Shown one piece after another: positions 32,916 through 45,226 of a stretch of 64,000 nucleotides of DNA. The DNA comes from Thelonectria olida (lineage: Eukaryota > Ascomycota > Sordariomycetes > Hypocreales > Nectriaceae), in contig JAGPYM010000024.1 in assembly GCA_020736575.1 (NCBI GenBank), forward strand, positions 434,001-498,000, in the 5' to 3' direction. Numbering within the stretch: position 1 is the stretch's first letter; every line of letters starts with the position of its first letter. The notes under the pieces were generated by a model, which was not told the DNA's origin, did not search any database, and saw only the letters and a program-made list of their open reading frames with translations. A program made the position numbers and the translations under genes.

Positions 32916-34518
32916 ATGGCAACCAAAAAATTCCTAACGAACCTTGGATTATATATTGATCCTAATGCCCGTGTCCTTATCTGTTGCCGGGATGCATGCC
33001 TCTGTGCCCTCTCTACTGCTGGTTCACGCGTCACACACATCTCCGAGATAAACACCATATCCCATCGGATGCCAGAAAGGGCCTGACCAAGTGCTCAAGG
33101 CGCAGGGCATTCTCGATCCAGACGAGGTGCCCCCACGAGAGGATGTTGCAAGATTGCGCAGGATGCTGAGTGCACTTAATGAAGAAAGTTGTTTTTTTAT
33201 TGTATTGAGTGTAATTTTTCTTGGGTTTTAATGAACGTGAAGGCCCTCTTTTATACTTTAATATGAGCCTGAGTCCTACGAAGTCGCCACCATCTAGGAC
33301 TTCTTTAGAGTTTGTGTTATGACATCAGGGTTGAAGTCGAGGGGGAAACCCTAATCCTTCCCAACAGAGGATGGCTCGCGAGAACGCCACTGCCTACGAA
33401 CCTATGATGGTTTCGCCTGTAGTGGGTGCCCCTTTCGTACAGTTAGCCTCCAGTCAATGAAACATCAATGCCGCTATTACGGCCAAGTCCGCTCCCTGAG
33501 CAATCTCGACGCGCTATTCCAGTATGTCTTTCTGCAGACGTGGGTGAGTGGCCCTGGGCGACAATACTGGATTATTGAACGCAACGGGAGCCGACTACGG
33601 CTGATCGGGGGCCAGGAGGTTCAGGACCATATAAGGTCGATACGGGAACGCGAACGGGAACGCGAGCATAGGCGGGCGGCGGCTGCGGCTGGAGACCACG
33701 AAACACCGTCAAAGCCCGTGAACTTGACATTTGCCGAGAAGGGCCCTTGGATTGAGCGGACTGGCTGGGAGGAGATGTATCGAGGCAAAAGTCACCCAGT
33801 GCTCTCGGCCTTGATGGAAAGACCTGATTCCTGGCCCCACTGCTTGGGTCGAGATTACGTCCTCGGTCGCCGTGACACAGACGGCCTGGAAAAGGACGTC
33901 GTTAGTCCGGCCAAAGACGAGCAGAAGATGGCCGCAGTCCTCGATCGAGCGATGGATCGATGCGAGGAGACAGCAAGAAAGACCAGCCGAGGTATCCTTT
34001 CCTGGCTGCGGAGCAGTCGAGCTTTGTCGTGTTACACAAAGCCATTTACGTTTGTCAGCAGCCCATCAACTACAAAACGATATCGCCTTTTATTCAAGAG
34101 ATGTATTGCTCTGGTTCTGTGAGCCTACCGGATGGACCAAGCCCATCGGACGAAGCTCATTGGGTCCCGCCTCAGCAAGAAGCAGATGCGCTATCTGGAG
34201 TTGATATGGAACCATACCTATTGGGACCATGCCAAAGAGATGGCAGTTCTGTCGCTAGATATAGGCAATGAGGGGGGTGCAGAAGAAGCCCTTAGCTCCG
34301 CCAGTAGGCACGGTGGTCTGGATGTGGCGGACGTTGATGGTGATAGTGACGATGAGGAAGACTGGACGGATGAGGACGAGGAGCGTGGCGACGATGAGGA
34401 AGACTGGACGGATGAGGACGAGGAGCGTGGCGACGATGACGACGGGGAGGAGGAGTACCTCACCTCACCTATCCCTCTACTCGACCTCTACTCAATTGCA
34501 GCGGCACGTTATGACTAA
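32916..34518 (+). pseudogene. OrsD zinc-finger/recombinase-like gene, copy 3, truncated
   Basis: An ATG at 32916 opens a copy that aligns with the N-terminal half of copy 1: FLTNLGLYIDPNARVLICCRDAC, THLRDKHHIPSDARKG, then FACSGCPFRTVSLQ, RQYWIIERNGSRLRLIGGQEVQDHI, WIERTGWEEMY, DRAMDRCEETARKTSRGILSWLRS and CYTKPFTFV. The order is preserved but the frame changes several times: an extra CA near 33038, a missing G near 33090, and further changes at 33200-33450 and about 34122. It ends in an acidic repeat at 34518 with no recombinase core or helicase. Unlike copy 1 it keeps a good ATG, which shows what the family N-terminus should look like. Confidence 0.7.
34351..34434 (+). repeat. Perfect 42-bp tandem duplication
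   Basis: A 42-bp unit (GATGAGGAAGACTGGACGGA...) is present twice without mismatch, encoding DEEDWTDEDEERGD twice in the acidic tract of copy 3. Lack of mismatches implies recent duplication or gene conversion in an otherwise decayed copy. Confidence 0.85.
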
Positions 34519-35244
34519 AGAAATCAAGGCTAACTCATGCGCAGAAAAATCATCTTGACAATTTCGCATAGCAAGAAATGGTAACAAATGAGCCTATTCT
34601 ACAAAAGAAATCATATCAGAAGTGAAGAAAAGAGCCAAATTTCATCTCACTCTCTCGTCCAGATTCGAACTTTCCAATCCTGAGAAACCGATATCAACCT
34701 ACCATCAGACAAGAAGCACAGGCGGAGTACCCTTGACGGATTGCAACAAATTTCTTGCGTGGTTTGCATACATACTCGACTATCCTTTGGCCTTGGCAGC
34801 TGCCAGATTCGAACGGCAAGCCCCCCACGATAGGGACAAGCTGCTATCCCGCGACCATCCGGCGCAAAGGCAATCGGGTTGTGTGCGGGTTGACGCTCGG
34901 ATTTCGCAATACTCTCGAAATTCCCCTCACAGCCCAGTTCCCATATCATTACGTTTTCCGTGCATGCTGCAGCTAGAAGATTGCCTTCGAGTGGAATGGC
35001 AAGCGACCAAAAACTGTCTCGCGCGTTGACTTCCAGCGTTTGCACGAGCTGGAGCTCGGATTCATTGATCTTGCACACCCAAATCTTCTTTTGTGAGAGA
35101 CATACAAGCTTCTTTTCATCAGAAGTGAATCCGATATCCAAGGGTTGACTGCTGACTTCAATATATTTCGCTTTTTGCTGGGTTAACGTTAGCTGGCGTG
35201 ACTGTTGACTTGATTCCCAAACTTGAATTCCGAACTTCGTCCCC

Positions 35245-38168
35245 GGCGGCCAATACATGGGCGCCCGGGCGCGCCACCCACAAACTGTCCAAGCGTCCCA
35301 TTGGCCCATGCAACACGCGCTGCAAACTTACAAGCACAGTCTGAAGTTACTATGTCCTCATTTAACAACTGTAAGTATAATCGGCTACGGTTTGACGACA
35401 ATACGCTGATCTAACGAACCAGCAGTCGAATGCAAGGCTTGCTGCTTCTTGCTGTCTCTTTCAACGCTCTTCCAGATGTCTTTCACACCTCTTCTCTTGT
35501 TTGCCAGCGGATTGTCTCCCATCTCATGAACGACTTGGGCCTCAATGCGTTCATCCTCCGCCTTGCTCCAATCCAAATACGCCATCATCTCTTCTTTCGT
35601 CCATTCTCTTGATCCTGTTAAAGTCATGTAGCGCTTGGACATCTGCTTGTAGTCCAGACACCATTCATAGCTCTGCTTGTCGTACCTTTGTGGCAGCCCC
35701 ATCGCCCTACGATATTGCTGGTTGGTCTTGATGCTGCCGGTGGGCTGCGCTGCGTACCACGCGCTTCTCGCGGCAACATACCTTCCATATATAGCTTGTG
35801 GTGAGTCGTACCTCGGTGGTGAATGCAGGAGTGGCTCGCGCAAATGACATGGTCGTTGGACCACAGACTCTCCACCGACGGAGCTTGGCATAGTTCCTGC
35901 CCGATCGTCTGAAACGATAGGAGAGTGGGGGCCTATAGGAGAATCTTGTATAGTAGGCAAAGGCGGGACAAATGGGGTTGATACAGCAGCGGGAGAGCGA
36001 GAGCGTCGAACAGCTTCCGCAGGGCGTTCTAGTGTAGCTCCGGCCAATGATGGCTCACGGGTCACCGAAACACTTTCAGTAGGATCAGTAAGAGCCGGAA
36101 TGGCGACTGGTGTTGCGTCCGGCTGCGGGGCTGACTTCGAAGCCGGTGCTGTCTGTGTGAGCAACTCCTGGAGCCTCAGAGGACATGCTCTCGAGGACTT
36201 TATGTGACCGACTGCGTGACATCTACTGCACGTACGGGGCTCTTTCTTCCCAGACTGGACGATTTCAAATCCAGAGGGTTCTCGTCTGGTGCTCGTGGTG
36301 GGCTGGCTAGTTGTCTGGATACCTTGCCTTGGGACTCTACGCGGTTCCAGTATGGGCCGCGGCCGGTCCACATTCCGTTTCAAGGCCCAATGAGGATGAA
36401 AATGCTCAAGCAAAAGGCTCTGCTTTTCCTCCTCAAGTTTCTTCAACGTGTGAGAACATGGCAGTCCATGCGAGGAAGTGAAAGACTGACTGCAAGAAGC
36501 TTTGAGAGGCGCCAGAAGTAACTTCCGCTGCTCTTGCACTTTGCGCAGGGCCTGGTGTGACACCCAACCCTGCACGGCATCAAACATATCTCCCGAGACA
36601 TCTAGAGGCGTCCGGGTCTGTTGAGAGGCTCGTATGTGATTCAGCTCTTTTAGTTGGTTGGTGACCGCGTGGCGCATGGCCTGCCAAGAGTCGAAGAGGT
36701 CGAATGTGGATGTCTTGATATACGATTTGATCAACGAGTGGATTCCTTCGGCCCTAGGAGGCAAACGTTAATTAGCTTTCAATATTGATGTAAACCCTGG
36801 CTGAGTACCTCGAAGTGGCCACATTGCCAAAATGCAAGTGCTTATCCACCCATGCTTTAACGATTCTCTCTTTGTGCGGCTCGAGCCAGTATAACTTAAT
36901 ATACCCAACCGCCCGGGGGTGGCTTTTGGCATACTTGAGCTCAAACTTGGCCAACCGCTCTTCGAATATCACTTCCGTTGGCGAATCCACAATTGAGTGC
37001 CAAAATCCGTAGAATTCGTTCCATACTTCCTCCACTTGACCGTTTGATTGGCTACTCTTCACTACAAAGTCAGGTCTGCAGTACTGCAGTACTGCCTTGT
37101 TGACATGCCAGAGGCAAAGCAGTGCCTTGGAGGAAGGGAACCAGGTTGCAGCCGCGTTTATCGCAGCGAGACATCGGTCAGTCAAGACCACGGAAGGAAG
37201 CTCATGCTGATAGAGTGATTTGAGATGATGAAGTGCCCACGAATAGTCTTCTTCCGATTCCCCTGATAGGAAGGCAAATGCGACGCAGAACGAACGCTGA
37301 CAAGAATCAACTCCAACCATGTCAAGGAGCGGCATGGCGTGCTTGTTCGTCTTGTAGGTGCAGTCTAACAACAAGACGTCTGGGTTGCATTGGAGGTAGG
37401 TAACAGAGTCCGGATGGGCGAAAAAGATGGCTGTGAGCCGATGGTCTGAATCCAGTCGAACTCGACACCAGAAGCCCTCTTCGTATAATTGGTCAACCAG
37501 CGCTTGGATACTGCTTTGCCCTTCACGTAGATCTCTCCTGGTTGCCGCAATTCGGTTATAGACGTCTTGCTGAGTCGCGAGGCTATCGGAATTGTTATAG
37601 AGGTAGGTTCTGATATCTCGAGGAGCAGTACCAGCGGTCGTCAGATTTGAAATAATGGCAGCATCTCTCTCGTTAAGCTGGCGATGCGCCGGATGTGCAG
37701 ATGCATCTTCACTTGGTGGGTGATTGTGCTGGGCACACTCCTCGTCTGGTCGATGGCTTAGGACCCATGTACTTCCATCCAGTGACTGTTTGGCCAGTAC
37801 TGAGAACTTGCATCCAGTTCTCCGGCTACAAGTGCGGCGTTTTCGTTCGATAGATGTACTCGGTGGCGGCTTATTCCGATCGCATGCAAACACGACTTTG
37901 ATTCGTGGATTTTCCCGTCGTGAATGCATAACCTCGAGGTTTCGCCCAAGAATTGATGGCTGTGAGCAGAGATTCGCGTGATTCATATACGCCCTCCGGC
38001 GGCAGGGCATCATCAACAAATGTCGTCTGATCCATTGTTTCTCCTGGACCCGAGGTGTTTGTCGCGGTTCAGGTTACAGTTGCAGAGCGCGTGTTGCGTG
38101 TTGCATGGGCCAATGGGACGCTGGGCAATTTGTGGGTGGCGCGCCCGGGCGCCCATGTATTGGCCACC
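35245..38168 (-). mobile_element. 2.9-kb Mutator-like element (MULE)
   Basis: The ends are long imperfect inverted repeats of roughly 80-90 bp, beginning GGCGGCCAATACATGGGCGC on the left and GGTGGCCAATACATGGGCGC (complement) on the right. TTCGTCCCC occurs as a direct repeat at 35236-35244 and 38169-38177; a 9-bp target duplication is the Mutator hallmark. The element contains one transposase gene. It resembles the Fusarium Hop family in coding content, but I cannot measure identity. Confidence 0.9.
35385..38035 (-). CDS. MULE transposase (Hop-like), probably one frameshift
   Basis: The best start is the ATG at 38035 (MDQTTFVDDALPPEGVY), followed by a FAR1-like LLTAINSWAKPRGYAFTTGKST. The main frame then takes over at about 37900 (KVVFACDRN), which needs one extra base removed. 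An intron at 36754-36808 (GTACTC donor, CTAATTAAC branch, CCTAG acceptor) restores ATSRAEGIHSLIKSY. The DDE domain shows LLLDCTYKTNKHAMPLL and VVLTDRCLAAINA for the two Asp, and SRAEGIHS for the Glu; CLWHVNK fits the conserved CxxH region. A zinc knuckle CSRCHAVGHIKSSRACPL lies near the C-terminus. The frame break suggests this copy is inactive despite intact ends, unless it is a sequence error. Confidence 0.8.
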
Positions 38169-38517
38169 TTCGTCCCCCGCTCTCCTCCTATCACTTGCGA
38201 CCGACTCTGGTACCCTTTGGGAGTACCCTGCCGCGAGGAGCCTGCCTTTAGGTGAAAATGTCATTGTGCTGATACTGGCTTTATCGATTTCGTAGTGCTT
38301 GTCCCGCTTAAACGTCTTGGTTTCGTCATAGTATACCCATAACTGCACCGTTTTCCGGTGGCCAATGGCAACAGTTTCACCCGTCTGGTGAGATGGAAAG
38401 TATCAAATTTCCGCGGTGAGCTTCGATGGTCTGCGTGGCCTGAAATTCGCCAGTATCATTCGCCGTCCAGATGTGGACGATCCCGTCCTCACTGACCGCA
38501 AAACGGATTTGCTCCAT

Positions 38518-40485
38518 TTAGCCTCTTTGAGTCAATTGACCTTGCCCTAAGTGATTTGATTCGTGGGTTTCGGTGTAGAAACCCTGTCATCCAACGCTTG
38601 CCGAGGGGCTTGATATCGCCACCTCATCCCAGACTGACTTGTGTTCATCCGGGGGGGGGAGCCTCCCAAGCGGCGGCCTCCTCGGCGCTAGTCATGCCGA
38701 GTTGATTGTGACGCGAACTGGCAAAAAACAGCAGGACGGGAGGAGACCTCCTCGTGGTTCGCGGCGTGTGTAGCTGCAGTGCGTACACATTGCGTGGTAT
38801 TCTGCAGCTGGGCGCCCTGAGGCTGCGAAGCAGAAGAACGCGCACCTTGCTGCTGCGGGTTGGCGACTGGCGGGGTTGCATAACGGGAGGATCGCTGTTT
38901 CCACCGACCATCAGAGCAGCGGGCACAGGTAGAACGGGTGGTGTCTTGCTCTCCCCAGCAAAAATTTTCCCTTTTGCATGCCCCGTTAGTGCTATGCTAG
39001 TGTGAGGGATTTTACAGGGCTACAATTTCTTGCAGCAGCGGCTGTCGCCTATCTGAGTACTAACGGGGCAGGAGAACCATCGCTAGGAACGGACAGGGTG
39101 GACCTCGCAAAGACCGGGGGAATTGAAGGATTCAGGGGTCAACATTATGGCGGTCCGACCAGCTCCTCTTATCATTGCGTAGGGACACAAACAAGGGGTT
39201 GCAACTTCCATTAACTATGTCCCCACCTTGCCATTTGCCATTCGATCCAATCCGAGTTTCGAATTGAAGTCCCACACCCACTATTTCGCCCTTGTCGGGC
39301 TGGTGTTGCCACCCACCAACAGGGCCAACCAACACCAACCTACCAATGACAGCCAAGAAAACAGAGGCCACTCAGATGTCTGCCATTCAAAGACACACTT
39401 TGTGGCAGGGAGATGGCCTCAGACTGTGCATTTTTGCCGACTAAATCAAAAATTTAGATAATGATCCTCAAGGTAAACGCACGGCAGTCTCGCTTGAACT
39501 GGAAGAAAGGCTTCTCCGGAGCTTGCGATCAAGGTTCGACAGCGTAATGTCAAGTCCAGGCCCCCCTGTTAAACTCTACGACAACCCTGCAAAACTGTTG
39601 GAACTAGCTTGCACATGACATTAATTACCTGCAGCTGAGGACGGAAACAGAATCTGGCCCGCAGCAACGGTCCAGTAATGATTTGGTCCGAGGCACATTG
39701 TCCTGAGGTGTGATCACAGTGCGGTTGTTGGTCGAGCATCATTGCGGTGAAGTTCTGGTTAGAGTGTAGGTCATTACGGAGAGGTACCCGAGGCATTCTG
39801 ATGCAGTTGTTTACGGTGCCATTGTTGTTTGGGCATGGTTATAGTACAGTTTCAGTTCATGTATGATTGCTCTTTTTCATGTGTGATTACTCTCGTCTAT
39901 ATATGATTACGGCCGAGGTAATTACGGTCCAGTTCTTATTTAGTGATGCTCCCGGGTTTACTATGTTTATAATGTAGTTAATAAGGCGCTGTCGATTATG
40001 TCGTAGTTGATCGGTGTAGGTTACAATGCCGCCCTCGCCGCTCGGTCGGCCAATAATTGGTTTAGTTCTTGACCGACGACTACGGTTCAAATTTTGTTTG
40101 ACGATAGTTAAGCATGCCTACTATCCAGTTCTTGTTTCCACTATAGATTACAGTCCCTCGCCGGCCTTGTTACGGTGGAGTTAAATTGTGCTTCTTTGGG
40201 CATTATGGTGCGGTTCATTACTGTGTGGATTACAGTGCGGCCCTGGGCCCTCACGGAGTAGTCGGCCAACGATCATAAGCACAGTCCTCAGACGGCCAAT
40301 GATATCCTGAACCAGACTGTCGGATCCTGAGCCAGGCGTCATAAAGAGAGTGCTTCGCCCAGTCCGACCAACACCTCTTGGCTCACATTTTCTTATTAAC
40401 AGGGCGCGTACTCAAGCTGCCAGCTCAATTTCCAACTCGGTGTTCGCCGGTCGCATTTGTCAGGCTTTGACTATCTCATCTCGGT
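38518..40485. other. About 2 kb without a recognised gene
   Basis: No coding region is supported. Between about 39640 and 40260 a loose word of the type ATTACGGTCCAGTTC/ATTACAGTGCGG recurs around ten times in diverged form, which looks like an old decayed repeat. The last 100 bp form the upstream region of the gene at 40486. Confidence 0.4.
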
Positions 40486-43400
40486 ATGGCGCAGACAAGT
40501 CTTGATCTGCGTTCCGGTGATGCCGCGCCGATAAAGACATCAATGCGGTACCCCGGCCTCCAATCGCCTCACCCGATTTCTTCTAATCTTTTGAACGCCC
40601 CATTTTCAAAACCGAATGTCGATACAACGCGAGTTCCGCCAAGTCCTTCAACACAGTCCGATGATTCCGACTCACTCATAGAGAAGACCATTGTCTGCGC
40701 GCCCTTTCCTGTGAGTGAACCGTGCTAGATGTCTTATCAACAGCGTATTGATACGTAAGATTAGCTGCTACCGGTCAACTTTACACAGAATGGCCCGACA
40801 GAAAAAGACTGGCATCGAAACGCCACACCTGCAACAAGGTCCATATCTTTCGACAAAGTCTTCCGAGATGGCAAAGCCCTAGTCAACGAAATCATCCTCC
40901 AGTTCCCAAATGGCGACGGATCGTGGTATATTCTACGATGCGATGAGCATGGTCATCATTTCATGTATCCTCCTCTTAGAGGTGCTGCGGCCCACCTGAG
41001 AAGTAAGAAGCATCGTTGGCTACGAAATCCATCTAATGCGGTCATCGTCGAGCACTTCGGGATTGAGGTTTTGAACTGCAACGCCGAACTGGCGGAGAAG
41101 AATAATTCTGTTGCTTTTAAAGCCGGTCAGGGTAGCATGAAGCGTTCAATTGCCTGCATCGCGGATGGAATGCCCGGACGACAGACCTTAGGATCGGAGA
41201 AGAGACCGAAGTTTACCACCAAAGGATGCAGCCGGACTGGAGTTGACCGACATGGCAGTCTCAAGCGGCAATCAAAGCAAAGAAGGCACACGGGGATCCC
41301 CAGCCCAATTCCAGGCAGAATTTATCTGACATACTGGGAAATGACGAGAGATTGGTTGCCCGCGCTTCTTCTACCTCACATCGGCCTACAGAAATTCGGG
41401 GTACCAAGTACACTTGAGAGCCTTGGCTTGACGGACCACATTCCGGAGTGCTACGAGTACGACCCAGAAACCAAAGATCTCAAGTGGAAGAAGGGATACG
41501 AACATGGCGGGCCTTGTGTCATGGAGCGGGAATTTCCCGTCATATACTTTGGCGGGAACAAGTTCCCAGATGGAAGCCCTGCTGATTGGGTGAGGGCAGG
41601 AGATTTGCGGGAATTGAATGTGTTTGATGCATCACCACGTCTTGTGCCGAATTTGAAGTTTGCAAAGAATTTCCTCCGGAGGCGCATAGAAGAACAGGCC
41701 GACGCCGCAAGCGAAAGCTCTACTGCTTTGTCAGACGGTGAGTGTACCCATGAAGCCCTGGCTGCGGCTCATGCTAACCAAACCACCATCAAGTCGAATC
41801 AGATTCTGAGACGACTTCATCTTGTGTCGCGGGAAGTGGCAGTCCTATCATATCCGCCTCAGATGGCATGGTCCCATTGATGGAGGAGCTTGCTACCGAA
41901 CCAATCTCTCAAGAAAGGGAAGTCTCTTTATCTTCAAGCATGGAATCAGAAACATCCCGACCAGATCCCCAGCTGGAGAACGTCAATCGAAATTGTTGCG
42001 GGAATGCCCATGAGCCCGAGTTGGGGAGCGTTTCAGATGCAGAGCAAACCACCGGTTTCGACACTCGCTCGCAAATGGCTGACCCGGAAGAAAATTACCG
42101 AACGACGATACAAGACGAAGCAGATCATGAGACAGAGTCTTCATCCTGCGCCGCACGAACCAGAAGTCCTGCCATGTCTATTTCTATCGACTTGAACCAA
42201 TTAGTGGAGGAGTCGGCAGCCGAACCATTCTCCCAGGAAAGGGAAGCCTCTTTGTCCCCAAGTGTGCAATCAGAAGATCTCTCGCAAGACCCCCAGCTGG
42301 AGCAACGCGATCGAAGTTGCCACGCGAGTGCACCTGAGCCTGAGCTGGGGAGCGCTCCAAACGCAGAGCAAATTATCAGCACTGATGCTCGCTCACAGAT
42401 GGCCGATTCTGGAGTAATCTCCATCTCAAGTTCAGAAAACGAAATGTCTGATGGAGGCCAACCGATCACAGCAAGTGAACCGCCAAGTGTCCAACCTGCC
42501 AACGACACGATGCAGATTGACAGTGGTGATTCAACTAAGACCAATGACAAAGGCACCACACGAAGCAACGACCCTTCTACATCATGGGTACACATCCATC
42601 AACACCATATCCAACGCGCCTTATCACCTGAGCCTGAGTTGGCGAGCACTGCAAGTTCGGAACAACCTGGTAGTTTTGGCACTCACTCGCGATTGTCCGA
42701 GCCCGGGATGATTTCAATTTCAAGTTTAGAAGACGAATTGTCTGATGAAAATCAGCCAACTACAGGAAATGAACGCCAAAACATCCACTCTGACGACCAA
42801 ATCGCGCCAAGAGATGCCACATCTTCGTCAACGAGTAATGGCATAGCTTGCACACAAAGCATGCAACCTCCCACGTCACCTGTACGCATCCATCAACGCC
42901 AGATTCAACGCGCTTTGTCCAATCACATGGCAGCCGACCTACTCAAGGTGAAAACAAAGTCAATCGATCTCAAGTTTCCGAAAGCAATACATGGGTTCGA
43001 AACACCACAACCTCAGCTACCCCCAGCTCGACCTCCAACTGCTCAATGGCATGCTGGAGCTCTCATTCCACCTGATAACCAACCCCACTCCTCAACATCC
43101 AGTTGCAACCACATACAAATGTTGGTGTCCCAGAAACCCAAAGATTCCATGACAGAAACCGAGGTTCCCGAAACTTCACTATCAGGAACATTCCGCACAC
43201 TAAAACCAAAACCTCCTATCATAGCTTCAGATCCAACGGCCAGGCCACAGGTAGCGATACCTCTGGACGCCAACGATCGAACTGCATATGTCTCTCTTTC
43301 CAAGGTTTCACAAAGAACATTCCGCGCTTTGACTTTGAAACCCCCGGTCACAGTTCCGACAAGTGGATCACAATCTCGAGAGCCCGGGATACCGCCAGGT

Positions 43401-43973
43401 CAAGTTCCGAGTACACAACCCGGTGCTGGGGCTTTTGTTCCCGTCAATGCTGAAGCCAATTCCTCAGCACGCCCTGTCGGCCAGATACAAGCGCCGAAGC
43501 TTCAGACTCCCAAAGTTCCAACTGCCCACGTTCCATCTGGAAATACGAATGTTGTTAAGAGATCACACTTAGGAACACTCTACTTGATACGCGAGCAATC
43601 CTCAGTCATATCCCCAAACAAACCCCCACTTAAACCACCAGTCAGAGTTCCATTTCCATACAGCATTCAACTGCAAACGGGTGAGCCTCGATTTGGCCAG
43701 CCGCCGCACGAGGTCCCACCATACTTTCTCGATCGCCTGCGCAAATTGACGGGAAGTCAAGATGAAAACCCCCTAATATCTGCATTTCTTACAAAAGGCT
43801 TTTACCTTTGCCCTTGGTGTCGGAAAAAATATCGTCGCCCCGTCAGTTTTACGGATCATCTGGCCTCGACTCACAGCAGGTCGCCCGACCCGAAGCAAGG
43901 ACCCATCGTGTCCCGGGCCGAGCTTGACTCTGGCGTCGACAGCGATATAATCGACTTGACTTCTGAACCATAG
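40486..43973 (+). CDS. Large protein with C2H2-like motifs and candidate SUMO-interaction motifs
   Basis: Three exons (40486-40710, 40789-41737, 41794-43973) join with GTGAGT donors at both introns and keep frame, giving 1117 residues. Near the N-terminal third a C2H2-like motif occurs (CDEHGHHFMYP...HLRSKKH), then a globular stretch (GRIYLTYWEMTRDWLPALLLP, FPVIYFGGNKFPDGSPADWV). The middle is disordered and Ser/Pro-rich, with three imperfect copies of an EPELGS...RSQMAD...ISISS module. The C-terminus has a clear C2H2 finger (CPWCRKKYRRPVSFTDHLASTH) and ends DSDIIDLTSEP. VISISSSENE, MISISSLEDE and DIIDLTSE fit hydrophobic-plus-acidic SUMO-interaction motifs. A nuclear scaffold or adaptor role is inference. 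I know of no named family. Confidence 0.65.
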
Positions 43974-45226
43974 GGAAAAGTCTGTAGATATATGATGTTA
44001 TTTCTCTTACTCAATTCATAGATATCCTCTAGTAGACTGTGACCGCGGGCTCGAACAAACTGGAATAGTAGTAGAATTTTCCAATAATTACCAGTACGTG
44101 GATACTGACACACAGAGGTAAATTGACCATGTATAATCAGAAAGAGAAACCTTCGCATCGATTTTTTTCGAACACACTGTTAGTCATATTAACTCCCTCT
44201 AAAAAGGCATAAGTTCTTGTTTGAGCTCATCGTTTAGGTGTTCGACAATCTGGGCTCAGATGGCATCAACATATGTATACCCCAATGGCGGGCCGACGGG
44301 GCCGTGTCCTCGAGAGACGATCTCCGGTGCTCGTCAACTTTTCTCCCAAGATCTCGAAGTATGTTCGTAGAAAACACAAAGGTACCAAAAAGGTTTAGGC
44401 GCATAATTGGAAGTTGTCCTTGAGTTCGGGTAAAATGGCGTTCTTGACCCTGTTGAGTGGGATGTTGGATGCAACCGAATGCAACTCTTTCTTAAACTTG
44501 TGTATTTTGGGACTGACTCGGTTGTCGAATGCTGAAACCGCGATAGGCTTTGACCCAGAATCCGATTTTTGGCTGATAGTAAGAACCGTGAAGTTCATAG
44601 AACAAAGATTGTTGCGAAGGGTTCACTCGTCCCTTCGACTCTATTGTAGGCTGCGATAGTCGCGAAGACCGAGCTTTCCCGGGCTCGACATTCTTGTCAA
44701 GATGCTGTCCATTACTTGTCGATACCTTGTGCAGAAGTTGTCTTTAGGCAGATCACCTGGGAACAATAGTTAAAGGAAAGCCTGATACAATTCTTCCAGG
44801 GGTGTGATCTTCTGGATCGGTTGGGCCACTTGCCGCAAGGCATTGTTGGGATGGAGCACCGCGCAGACGTATCCCACAGCTAAGAGCAAGGCCTGTTGAA
44901 AACACAACTCTAGCATCCCAACCATATGGCACCCTGCTGTCCAAGGAGCTTGGTAGTATAAACCGGAACGTCGCTCGCGTCGAAATGTGTCTAGTTCTTT
45001 GATACGTTCTTGCAGGACGAGTCGTGCTGGAGATCACAAGTGTGAGGCGACCAAGTCGGTGGCAAGGTGTGGAAGGAGGAACATTCTATAAGAGATCGTG
45101 CCTATATATAAACAGTAGTTTCCCTACTGCACATTCAGTATGAATTAAGCAACAAAAATCTTCTCATTTTAACATGGATCGTCTCCACCCGTTCCACTAA
45201 CCCTTCTTGCACCAGCGTGAGCTTCT
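43974..45226. other. No supported gene
   Basis: A minus-strand stretch at about 44200-44600 reads in pieces as protein-like (YVDAI, EHLNDELKQELMPF, ELHSVASNIPLNRVKNAILPEL) but is interrupted by stops, so it may be a relic of an unknown gene. Otherwise nothing is recognised. Confidence 0.3.

Larger units (their letters stand above)
34647..38517 (-). pseudogene. WD40-repeat gene split by a MULE
   Basis: The upstream half (38517-38178) encodes WD40 blades (MEQIRFAVSEDGIVHIWT, TVAIGHRKTVQLWVY, MTFSPKGRLLAAGYS). The downstream half (35235-34647) encodes more (GIQVWESS, DIGFTSDEKKLVCLS, LAIPLEGNLLAAAC, FAPDGRGIAACPYRGGLAVRIWQ, CFLSDGRLISVSQDWKVRIWTRE). Between them sits a complete transposon. In addition, one extra G at about 38380 (SPDG/ETVAIG junction) breaks the first half, and a one-base shift is needed near the insertion. 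It could be the repeat region of a former NACHT-WD40 receptor or a stand-alone propeller; no NACHT is visible upstream. Confidence 0.75.

Noticed and set aside
23165..34518. Telomere repeat array
   Set aside because: No TTAGGG/CCCTAA tandem repeats are seen, so telomere proximity is inferred only from the helicase family.
35385..36764. Separate zinc-knuckle gene
   Set aside because: A clear 55-nt intron joins it to the upstream MULE transposase frame.
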